From: Massilia sp. Root418
GTDB taxonomy: Bacteria; Pseudomonadota; Gammaproteobacteria; Burkholderiales; Burkholderiaceae_D
Reading direction: 5' to 3'
NCBI RefSeq assembly: GCF_001425265.1
Contig: NZ_LMEC01000022.1
Span: 469,967 to 533,966, forward strand
DNA length: 64,000 bases
The notes under the pieces were generated by a model. The model was not told the DNA's origin. It searched no databases and was given only the letters and a program-made list of their open reading frames with translations. The translations under genes and the position numbers were made by a program. This document shows positions 1 to 7,516 of this stretch, in pieces (within the stretch, counting starts at the first letter, position 1; each line of letters begins with the position of its first letter).

Positions 1-233
1 CCGATGAACACGTCATCCTCCACCGTCAGGCCGTCCCATAGCTGCACTCCGCACTTGATGGTGACGCGGTCGCCGATACGCACCTTGTTCTCGATAAAGA
101 CGTGGTCGCAGATATTGCAGTCGGCACCGATGACGGCCCCAGGCAGCACATGGGCGAAGGCCCAGATGCGGGTGCCTGCACCAATCTGATCGGTCTCTAC
201 CAGGGCGTGCGAGTGTTGAAAGTGGTTAAGCAT
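1..233 (-). CDS. Hexapeptide-repeat acyltransferase, N-terminal part (runs off window)
   Basis: Only the first 77 or so codons are inside the window; the 3' end lies before base 1. The visible peptide begins MLNHFQHSHALVETDQIG and continues with left-handed beta-helix repeats of the [LIV]-G-x4 type (IGAGTRIWAF, VIGADCNICD, VRIGDRVTIK), the signature of WbbJ/WlbB-type O- or N-acyltransferases. These proteins usually acetylate a sugar or sugar nucleotide for a surface glycan. It follows the flippase gene on the same strand after about 50 bp, so both probably belong to one polysaccharide operon. No clear Shine-Dalgarno sequence precedes this ATG, so the start is provisional. Substrate unknown. 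Confidence 0.75.
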   Translation of the reverse strand, partial: MLNHFQHSHALVETDQIGAGTRIWAFAHVLPGAVIGADCNICDHVFIENKVRIGDRVTIKCGVQLWDGLTVEDDVFI

Positions 234-283
234 GGGCGCGTGGAGTTGGATGGCGGTTGTGCGGGCTGGATTGTGCAGGCAGA

Positions 284-1750
284 TTAAGCGGACTGGAAGC
301 GGCCAGCCACGCTGGCCAGCATGGTGCCTTCCGCGCTGGCGGCCGGGCGTCCGGCAGCGTGCCAAAGCGTCAATACCATCGTAACATAGCTGATCGCCCC
401 GGCACAGATGCAGACTAGCAACTGCAACAGCGCCGGCCACGGCTGGGCGGCGCCGGCCAGTTGCCGTTGTAGCAGCAGCACCACAGCGCCCATGACTGCG
501 GCGCCGGCTAGCGGGCGCCAGAGGGCGCCGAAGTAGCGCGCCGCGCTCAGCCCGGTCATGCGCAGGAACACGATGTGCAGCGGCACCAGCACCACGCAGG
601 ACATCACCAGGTGGACCCAGGCCGCGCCCAGCGCACCGTACTGCAGACTGGCGTACGCCAGCGCGGGCAGGTACAGCACCAGCATGGCGCCCGACAGCAT
701 GGTGTTGGCTTTGGGCTTGCCCAGCGCCACGATGACCATGATCAGGTTGGACTGGATGGCGCTGGTCAGGCCGCACACGGTAAACAGCTGCAGCAGCGGC
801 ACCGCGGCCGCCCATTGCGGCCCCAGCAGCACGGCAACGGCCGGGCCCGCTACGCACGCCAGGCCGATCGACATGGGGAAGGCCAGCAGGCCAATAAAGC
901 CGAATACCGACAGGAATTTGCTGCGCAGCGCGTCCAGGTTGGCCGCGTTGGCCGAGTAGGCCGGGAAGGCGGCGCGGTTGATAGGCGCGATCAGTTCGGT
1001 CGACGGCAGCACGGCGATTTCGCTGGCCACGTTGTACAGGCCGAGGTCGTGCGCGCCGACAGTGCGCCCCAGGATGAAGCTGTCGGACTTGTTCTGCAGG
1101 AACACGATCAGGTTGGACACCAGCAGCCACTTGGAAAAGTGAAATAGATCGCGGCTGGCGGCCAGCGAAAAGCGCGGCCGGAACGGATGGACTTTATAGC
1201 TGAGCAGCACGGCGCACAGCTTGCCAACGATGATGCCGCCCACCAGTGCCCAGTAGTTGCGCAAAGTGAACGCCAGCACCATGGTCACGGAGAAGGAGAT
1301 CAGCTTTTTCGACAGCAGGAAGCGGAATTCCTGTCCGAAATTCATCTGCTTGCGGAAGGTGACCGTGCCGATGTTCTCGGCACCCTGCACCAGCGCGCCG
1401 ATAGCCAAGACCGACAGCACCAGCTGCAGCTTGGGTTCGCGGTAGAAATCGGCAGCGAACGGCGCGCACACCAGCAGCAGCAGGGCCACGCTGGCGCTGA
1501 ACAGTACGTTGTAGGTCCAGGCCGTGTCGAAATGGTGGCGCTGCGCGTCCTGGCGCTGGATCAGCGCGACGTCGAAGCCGAACGCGCCCATCAGCTCGAT
1601 CAGCGTGAGCACCGACATGGCCATGGCCACCAGGCCGAAGTCGTCCGGCGTGAGGATGCGCGCGAGGATCAGGGTGCTGGCCAGTCCGATGCTGCGTTCG
1701 ACCAGCCGCAGCGCCATCATCAGGCCCGCGCCGCGGGCGAGCGAACTCAC
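284..1750 (-). CDS. Wzx-type polysaccharide flippase (oligosaccharide translocase)
   Basis: A 488-residue polytopic protein of the MOP/Wzx superfamily, which flips undecaprenyl-linked repeat units across the inner membrane. It is hydrophobic throughout, with about 12-14 predicted helices. The motif LILARILTPDDFGLVAMA near the N terminus is typical of WzxC-like translocases. I chose the GTG at 1750 because AGGAG lies 6 nt upstream and it gives the usual length for the family. The frame is open to 1960, but that N-terminal extension is hydrophilic, contains rare-looking codons and resembles no family member. Divergent from the gene at 1948. Confidence 0.85.
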   Translation of the reverse strand: MSSLARGAGLMMALRLVERSIGLASTLILARILTPDDFGLVAMAMSVLTLIELMGAFGFDVALIQRQDAQRHHFDTAWTYNVLFSASVALLLLVCAPFAADFYREPKLQLVLSVLAIGALVQGAENIGTVTFRKQMNFGQEFRFLLSKKLISFSVTMVLAFTLRNYWALVGGIIVGKLCAVLLSYKVHPFRPRFSLAASRDLFHFSKWLLVSNLIVFLQNKSDSFILGRTVGAHDLGLYNVASEIAVLPSTELIAPINRAAFPAYSANAANLDALRSKFLSVFGFIGLLAFPMSIGLACVAGPAVAVLLGPQWAAAVPLLQLFTVCGLTSAIQSNLIMVIVALGKPKANTMLSGAMLVLYLPALAYASLQYGALGAAWVHLVMSCVVLVPLHIVFLRMTGLSAARYFGALWRPLAGAAVMGAVVLLLQRQLAGAAQPWPALLQLLVCICAGAISYVTMVLTLWHAAGRPAASAEGTMLASVAGRFQSA

Positions 1751-1911
1751 GCCGCGCTCCTGGCGGGCGGCTGCTGCGCCGGTGACATAGGGTAAAAAGG
1801 CAAGATAATGCAAATGGATTAACTGATGTTGTGTATTAGAACACAGAACAGCCGCTTTGCGGTTTGTTAAATAGCGACATCGAGCAGTAGGACTGGCAAG
1901 CCATCTTTTAA

Positions 1912-1917
1912 TATAAT
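1912..1917 (+). promoter_or_regulatory. Putative sigma-70 -10 element upstream of the HAD-UbiA gene
   Basis: A perfect TATAAT sits 30 bp before the ATG at 1948 in a locally AT-rich divergent intergenic stretch. The -35 region (AGGACT at 17 bp) is poor, so this is only a candidate start site. Confidence 0.4.
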
Positions 1918-1947
1918 GACAAATTACGATACGCGCAGGGAATCCTG

Positions 1948-3384
1948 ATGGAACAAGCAAACCACCCGTTGGTCGTCGACCTGGACGGCACGCTGACGCC
2001 GACCGATACGCTGGTCGAGTCCGGCATCAAGCTGATCCGGCGCTCGCCGGCGGCCTTGCTGCGCATGCCGTTCTGGCTTCTGTCCGGGCGCGCCGGTTTC
2101 AAGCGCGCGATTGCCGAGCGCTGCGGCGTGACGGCGCACAGCCTGCCTTACCACCAGCCGCTGCTGGAATACCTGCGCGCGGAAAAAGCGCGCGGGCGCC
2201 GCATCGTGCTGGCCACGGCCGCCCACAGCAGCATCGCCGACGAGGTGGCCGGCCACCTCGGCCTGTTCGACCAGGTGCTGGCCACCGGCGCCGGCGACAA
2301 CCTGAAGGGCGCGGCCAAGCTCAGCATGATCCAGCGCGAAGTGGGCGCGGACTTCGTCTACGCCGGCGACAGCCGCGCCGACCTGCCCGTGTGGCAGGGC
2401 GCGCGCGGCGCCATCCTGGTGGGCGCCAGCGCGCGCACCAGCGGCATCGTGCGCGGCGGACCGGTGCCGGTCGAGCGCGAGTTCAACGGCCACAGCCGCT
2501 CGCTGAAAGTGTGGCTGCGTGCGCTGCGCGCCCACCAGTGGCTGAAGAACCTGCTGCTGTTCGTGCCGCTGTTTGCCGCCTTCTCCTTCCTCGACCTGGC
2601 CAAGCTGGGCCATTTGGCGCTGGCTTTCGTGGCGTTCTCGCTGGCAGCCTCGGCCACCTACGTGGTGAACGACCTGTGGGACCTGGAATCGGACCGCGCC
2701 CATCCGCGCAAGAAGCTGCGGCCCTTTGCCAGCGCGCAGCTGCCCATCCTGCAGGGCCTGCTGGTGGCGGGCGGCGCGCTGGCCGTGGCGCTGGTGCTGG
2801 CCGCGCTGGTGTCCAAGGGATTTTTGCTGGTGCTGCTGCTGTACCTGCTGCTCACCAGCGCCTACAGCTGGGTCCTCAAGGAATACATGCTGGTCGACGT
2901 GCTGATGCTGTCGCTGCTGTATACCCTGCGCATCCACGCCGGCGCGGTGGCCACCGGCATCACGGCCAGCTCCTGGCTGCTGGCCTTCTCGGTGTTCGTC
3001 TTCCTCAGCCTGGCGCTCATCAAGCGCTGTTCCGAGCTGGTGCTGCTGCAGCAGGACGGCCGTACGGCCACCCGCGGGCGCGACTACCGGGTCGACGACC
3101 TGGTGGTGCTGTGGCCGCTGGGCGTGGGCGCGGCGCTCAGCGCGGTGGTGGTGCTGGGCCTGTTCATCAGCGCGCCGGAAACGCAGGCGCGCTACCACAC
3201 CCCGGACCTGCTGTGGCTGGCCGCCTTCGGCATGATTTACTGGCTGGGCCGGCTCTGGATCAAGACCTCGCGTGGCGAAATGCACGACGATCCGGTGGTC
3301 TACGCCATCCGCGACGGCGGCAGCCGCACTGCCATCCTGGCCATCGTGGCGCTGGCGCTGGCGGCCCGCTTCCTGTCCCTGTAG
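1948..3384 (+). CDS. HAD phosphatase - UbiA prenyltransferase fusion
   Basis: A 478-residue two-domain protein. Residues 1 to about 185 form a HAD hydrolase with the nucleophile motif DLDGT at 11-15. From about residue 194 a polytopic UbiA-family domain follows, with the Asp-rich prenyl-diphosphate/Mg site NDLWDLESD near 239-247 followed by HPRKKLRP. That UbiA subgroup includes decaprenyl-phosphate phosphoribosyltransferase (DPPR synthase), which transfers phosphoribose to a polyprenyl phosphate. A HAD domain in the same chain could remove the 5' phosphate. Inference: it makes a lipid-linked pentose donor for glycosylation. GGGAA precedes the ATG. It stands alone between a divergent operon and a 293-bp gap. 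Confidence 0.8.
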   Translation: MEQANHPLVVDLDGTLTPTDTLVESGIKLIRRSPAALLRMPFWLLSGRAGFKRAIAERCGVTAHSLPYHQPLLEYLRAEKARGRRIVLATAAHSSIADEVAGHLGLFDQVLATGAGDNLKGAAKLSMIQREVGADFVYAGDSRADLPVWQGARGAILVGASARTSGIVRGGPVPVEREFNGHSRSLKVWLRALRAHQWLKNLLLFVPLFAAFSFLDLAKLGHLALAFVAFSLAASATYVVNDLWDLESDRAHPRKKLRPFASAQLPILQGLLVAGGALAVALVLAALVSKGFLLVLLLYLLLTSAYSWVLKEYMLVDVLMLSLLYTLRIHAGAVATGITASSWLLAFSVFVFLSLALIKRCSELVLLQQDGRTATRGRDYRVDDLVVLWPLGVGAALSAVVVLGLFISAPETQARYHTPDLLWLAAFGMIYWLGRLWIKTSRGEMHDDPVVYAIRDGGSRTAILAIVALALAARFLSL

Positions 3385-3434
3385 CGCCAAAATTATTTCC
3401 TGTTGGAATAGCCGAACGGATGCTATCATGCCAA

Positions 3435-3589
3435 AGTAGCGCTATGAAAATTACAACAATCATTGTATTCTAGTACACGGTTCGCGCCCGTTTCCCCGTT
3501 GTTGGTTCCCGGTTGGAACTGTGTGGCGCAGGTCCAACAGTTCAGGCTGCATCAGCGGCGGCATGATCCATGGCCGCGCAGTAGCGCTA
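3435..3589. repeat. Two copies of palindromic AGTAGCGCTA in an intergenic gap
   Basis: AGTAGCGCTA occurs at 3435-3444 and again at 3580-3589, in the 293-bp gap before tviB. The core TAGCGCTA is a perfect palindrome. The two copies are 145 bp apart in the same orientation. Function unknown; possibly operator half-sites. I see nothing else convincing in this gap. Confidence 0.4.
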
Positions 3590-3677
3590 AAATGGATGCC
3601 CGCCCCGCCTGACCCGCGCGCCGCACCACGAACTTGTTAATGTTTAGCAAGATATTTTATTTCTGTATGGGTTTGAA

Positions 3678-4967
3678 ATGAACAATGCCAAGGTAGTTGC
3701 GGTTGTCGGTCTGGGCTATGTCGGTTTGCCGCTGGCAGTGGAGTTCGGCAAGAAGCGGCCCACCATCGGGTTCGACTTGTCCGAACGCAAAATCGACAGC
3801 TACCGGCGCCATTGCGATCCCACCGGCGAAGTTGCGCCGGACGAGCTGCGCGCCGCCGCCCAGCTGCGCGTGACCACCGATCCGGCCGCGCTGGCCGATG
3901 CCGACTACATCGTGGTGGCCGTGCCCACCCCGGTCGACAACGCCCACAATCCCGATTTCTCGCCGCTGGCAGGCGCCAGCGCCACGGTCGGCCGCCATAT
4001 GAAAAAAGGCGCCATCGTGGTGTTCGAGTCCACCGTGTACCCGGGCGCCACCGAAGAGGTCTGCGTGCCCATCCTGGAGCGCGAGTCCGGCCTGACGTGG
4101 AAGCAGGATTTCCATATCGGCTACTCGCCCGAGCGCATCAATCCGGGCGACAAGCTGCACACCCTGACCACCATCCTGAAGGTGGTGTCCGGCGACGACG
4201 CCGCCACCCTGGACGAGGTGGCCGCGCTGTATGAATCCGTGATCACCGCCGGCGTGTACCGCGCCTCCAGCGTCAAGGTGGCCGAGGCTGCCAAGGTGAT
4301 CGAAAATACCCAGCGCGACTTGAACATTGCGCTGATGAACGAGCTGGCGCTGATCTTCGACAAGATCGGCATCGACACCCTGGAAGTGCTGCAGGCGGCC
4401 GGCACCAAGTGGAATTTCCTGCCCTTCCGCCCGGGCCTGGTGGGCGGCCACTGCATCGGCGTGGACCCCTATTACCTGACCCACAAGGCCGACATGGTGG
4501 GCTACCACCCGCAGGTGATCCTGGCCGGGCGCCGCATCAATGACGGCATGGCCAAGTTCGTGGCCGAGAAAACCGTCAAGACCATGATAGCCGCCGGCTG
4601 CCACGTGAAGGGCTCGCGCGTCAACGTGATCGGCCTGACATTCAAGGAAAACTGCCCCGACCTGCGCAACTCCAAGGTGGCCGACATCATTGCCGAGCTG
4701 CAGAGCTACGGCGTGGAAGTGCACGTGCACGACCCGGTGGCCGAGGCCGACGAGGCGCTGCACGAATACGGCGTGGAACTGGTGCGCTGGGAAGACTTGC
4801 CGCGCGCCGACGCCATCGTGGCGGCCGTGCCGCACGCCGAACTGCTGGCCATCCCGCACGGCGAGCTGTGCGCCAAGCTGACCCCGCTGGGCTGCTTCAT
4901 CGACGTCAAGTCGGCCTTCGACCTGGCGCCCATCAGCGCGGCGGGCCACGCGGTGTGGAGGCTGTGA
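3678..4967 (+). CDS. tviB: UDP-N-acetylhexosamine 6-dehydrogenase (TviB/WbpO type)
   Basis: A 429-residue nucleotide-sugar dehydrogenase that oxidises C6 of a UDP-HexNAc to the uronic acid in the cytoplasm with NAD. The N terminus carries the Rossmann motif VGLGYVGLPLAVEF. The catalytic cysteine is C259 in GGHCIGVDPYYLTHKA, the variant typical of Vi-antigen TviB and related UDP-GlcNAc/GalNAc dehydrogenases rather than UDP-Glc dehydrogenase. The following gene overlaps its stop (TGATG) and encodes the partner 4-epimerase, as in Vi-antigen loci. Together they predict UDP-GalNAcA-type precursors for the EPS. Confidence 0.9.
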   Translation: MNNAKVVAVVGLGYVGLPLAVEFGKKRPTIGFDLSERKIDSYRRHCDPTGEVAPDELRAAAQLRVTTDPAALADADYIVVAVPTPVDNAHNPDFSPLAGASATVGRHMKKGAIVVFESTVYPGATEEVCVPILERESGLTWKQDFHIGYSPERINPGDKLHTLTTILKVVSGDDAATLDEVAALYESVITAGVYRASSVKVAEAAKVIENTQRDLNIALMNELALIFDKIGIDTLEVLQAAGTKWNFLPFRPGLVGGHCIGVDPYYLTHKADMVGYHPQVILAGRRINDGMAKFVAEKTVKTMIAAGCHVKGSRVNVIGLTFKENCPDLRNSKVADIIAELQSYGVEVHVHDPVAEADEALHEYGVELVRWEDLPRADAIVAAVPHAELLAIPHGELCAKLTPLGCFIDVKSAFDLAPISAAGHAVWRL

Positions 4968-6013
4968 TGGGTGGTGCGCCGGCGGCCTACCTGGAGCGGC
5001 AGCAGCAGCTGCGCGACCAGCCGCGCCACTGGCTGGTGACCGGCGCGGCCGGCTTCATCGGCTCCAACCTGGTCGAGGCGCTGCTCAAGCTGGGCCAGCG
5101 GGTAACCGGGCTGGACAATTTTGCCACCGGCCACCAGCACAACCTGGACCAGGTGCGCGACGCGGTCGGCGACGCAGCCTGGCAGCGCTTCCGCTTCTTC
5201 CGCGGCGACATCCGCGTGCCGGCCGACTGCGCCGCGGCCTGCGAAGGAGCCGACTACGTGCTGCACCAGGCTGCGCTCGGCTCGGTGTCGCGCTCGATCG
5301 CCGACCCGCAGACCACCAACGACGTCAACATTACCGGTTTCCTGAACATGCTGGCCGCCGCGCGCGACGCCCAGGTCAAGCGCTTTGTGTACGCCGCCTC
5401 CAGCTCCACCTACGGCGACCACCCGGACCTGCCCAAGATCGAGGAGCGTATCGGCAATCCGTTGTCGCCCTACGCGGTCACCAAATATGTCAACGAGCTG
5501 TACGCCGGCGTGTTCGCGCGCTGCTACGGCACCGAGACGGTGGGCCTGCGCTACTTCAATGTGTTCGGCCCGCGCCAGGACCCGCACGGCGCCTACGCCG
5601 CGGTGATCCCGCAGTGGGTGGCGGCGCTGATCCGCAACGAGCCCGTGTTCATCAACGGCGACGGCGAAACCAGCCGCGATTTCTGCTTTATCGACAATGT
5701 GGTGCAAGCCAATGTGCTGGCCGCCACCGCCGCCGCGCCGGGCGCGGCCAACCAGGTCTACAACGTGGCGCTGAACCAGCGCACCAGTTTGAATCAGCTG
5801 TACGGCATGATGGTGGCCCTGCTGCGGGAACGCTGCCCGCATCTGGACCAGCACCGGCCGCAATATGCCGGCTTCCGGGCCGGCGATGTGCGCCATTCGC
5901 AGGCGGACATCGGCAAGGCGGCGCAGCTGCTTGGCTATGCGCCCACGCACCGTATCGATGAAGGCTTGGCCGTAGCGATGGATTGGTATGTCGGCAGCCT
6001 GACAGCCAGGTAA
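4967..6013 (+). CDS. tviC: UDP-GlcNAc(A) C4-epimerase (TviC/WbpP family)
   Basis: A 348-residue extended SDR epimerase, the family length. Rossmann motif GAAGFIGSNLVEALLKLGQ near residue 25, followed by the WbpP-typical LDNFATGHQHNLDQV. Catalytic residues are visible in AASSSTYGDHP and in SPYAVTKY (Tyr-x3-Lys). The frame is open upstream, but the ATG at 4967 has GGAGG 5 nt before it and overlaps the tviB stop, so translation is probably coupled. It interconverts the gluco and galacto forms of the UDP-HexNAc(A) pool. Confidence 0.9.
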   Translation: MGGAPAAYLERQQQLRDQPRHWLVTGAAGFIGSNLVEALLKLGQRVTGLDNFATGHQHNLDQVRDAVGDAAWQRFRFFRGDIRVPADCAAACEGADYVLHQAALGSVSRSIADPQTTNDVNITGFLNMLAAARDAQVKRFVYAASSSTYGDHPDLPKIEERIGNPLSPYAVTKYVNELYAGVFARCYGTETVGLRYFNVFGPRQDPHGAYAAVIPQWVAALIRNEPVFINGDGETSRDFCFIDNVVQANVLAATAAAPGAANQVYNVALNQRTSLNQLYGMMVALLRERCPHLDQHRPQYAGFRAGDVRHSQADIGKAAQLLGYAPTHRIDEGLAVAMDWYVGSLTAR

Positions 6014-6099
6014 GTACAAACAGAACGGCGGCGGCCTGCGTACGGCCCACCCCGTCATCCATCGCCGCGAAGCGTACGCACTGGGGAAGGAACAACAAC

Positions 6100-7503
6100 A
6101 TGTTAAAAATAGCCAATCACTACGTGTCCAAGGTCGCGTTCAGCCTGCTGTTCGTGGAGATCCTGATTTTGATCGGCGCGTTCTACGCCGGCTCGGCCAT
6201 CCGCTACTTCGACGGCGACGACTTCCTGCTGCCCCGGCTCGACCATTTCCTGCTGTCGGCCTGCGTGTTTACCGCCGCCATCGTGTTTTCCATGAGCGCG
6301 CTGGGCATGTACCAGCTCAATTTCAGCGAAGGCTTGCGCAATCCCTTCTTCCTGCAGCTGGTGCCGTCCTTCGCCATGGGCTTCGGCATCCTGACGCTGG
6401 TGTTCTACGTGGCGCCGGACCTGTATTTCGGCCGCGGCATCCTGTTGCTGGTGTTCGCCATCGCGGCCGGCGGCATCCTGATGGCGCGCGCCATCTTCTT
6501 CACCAGCTCCAAGTTCCGTTTCCTGGAGTCGCGCATCATTTTCCTGGGCAATGGCGCGCTGGCCAAGGAGTGCGGCGACCTTGCCCTGCATTCGAACAGC
6601 TACCACAAGTACGACGTGGCCGGCTACGTGGCCATGCCGGAAGAGGAGTCGCGCGTGGCCGCCAACTCGGTGCTGGCCATGGAGCCCGGCATGTCGCTGG
6701 TGGCGCTGGCGCAGAAATACAATGTGCGCGAAATCGTGGTGTCGGTGCAGAACCGGCGCGGCGGCACCTTCCCTATCCGCGAATTGCTGGAATGCAAGCT
6801 GTTCGGCGTCAAGGTGACTGACGCGGCCACCTTCTTCGAGCGCGAAACCTGCCAGATCCGGGTCGAATCGCTGCAGCCGAGCTGGCTGGTCTTCGGCGGC
6901 GGCTTCGACCAGAGTTTCATCCGCACCTTCATGAAGCGCACCTTCGACATCATCGTCTCCATCGTGATCCTGCTGCTGGCGCTGCCGGTCATGGTGTTTA
7001 CCGCCCTGTGCATCAAGCTGGAGGACGGCGGCGCGCTGATCTACAGCCAGGAGCGGGTCGGCAAGGGCGGGCGCAGCTTCAAGGTGCTCAAGTTCCGCAG
7101 CATGGGCACGGACGCGGAAAAAGGCGGCAAGCCGCAGTGGGCGGCGCAGAACGACCCGCGCGTCACGCGCGTGGGCGGCATCATCCGCAAGCTGCGGGTC
7201 GACGAGCTGCCGCAGCTGTGGAACGTGTTCAAAGGCGAGATGAGCTTTGTCGGCCCGCGCCCGGAGCGGCCGTATTTCGTCGAGCAGCTCAGCGCCGACA
7301 TCCCGTATTACAACGTGCGCCACAGCATCAAGCCCGGCATCACCGGCTGGGCCCAGGTGCGCTATGGCTATGGCGCCTCGGTGGAGGACGCGGTGCAAAA
7401 GCTGCAGTACGACCTCTACTACGTGAAAAACAACAGCCTGTTCCTCGACTTGCTGGTGCTGATCGATACCCTCAAGGTGGTGTTGTTCGGCAGCGGCCGC
7501 TGA
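6100..7503 (+). CDS. Polyprenyl glycosylphosphotransferase, XrtA-associated (EpsB type)
   Basis: 467 residues, matching the TIGR03013 family of sugar transferases linked to XrtA systems. Transmembrane helices occupy roughly residues 1-125. A Rossmann-like CoA-binding region starts near 145 (IIFLGNGALAKE). From about 276 the bacterial sugar-transferase domain begins with KRTFDIIVSIVILL, then QERVGKGG, KFRSM and PGITGWAQVRYGYG. It puts the first sugar-1-phosphate on undecaprenyl phosphate and so starts the EPS repeat unit. GGGGAAGG precedes the ATG. prsK follows 13 bp downstream. Confidence 0.9.
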   Translation: MLKIANHYVSKVAFSLLFVEILILIGAFYAGSAIRYFDGDDFLLPRLDHFLLSACVFTAAIVFSMSALGMYQLNFSEGLRNPFFLQLVPSFAMGFGILTLVFYVAPDLYFGRGILLLVFAIAAGGILMARAIFFTSSKFRFLESRIIFLGNGALAKECGDLALHSNSYHKYDVAGYVAMPEEESRVAANSVLAMEPGMSLVALAQKYNVREIVVSVQNRRGGTFPIRELLECKLFGVKVTDAATFFERETCQIRVESLQPSWLVFGGGFDQSFIRTFMKRTFDIIVSIVILLLALPVMVFTALCIKLEDGGALIYSQERVGKGGRSFKVLKFRSMGTDAEKGGKPQWAAQNDPRVTRVGGIIRKLRVDELPQLWNVFKGEMSFVGPRPERPYFVEQLSADIPYYNVRHSIKPGITGWAQVRYGYGASVEDAVQKLQYDLYYVKNNSLFLDLLVLIDTLKVVLFGSGR

Positions 7504-7516
7504 TGGCGGTGCCGCG

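Noticed and set aside
1924..3429. A 501-codon minus-strand frame opposite the HAD-UbiA gene
   Set aside because: No motif; the plus-strand frame is a clear two-domain protein.
3444..3473. A 9-codon leader-like ORF (MKITTIIVF) before tviB
   Set aside because: No ribosome-binding site, no attenuator-type hairpin, and no biased codons; probably chance.
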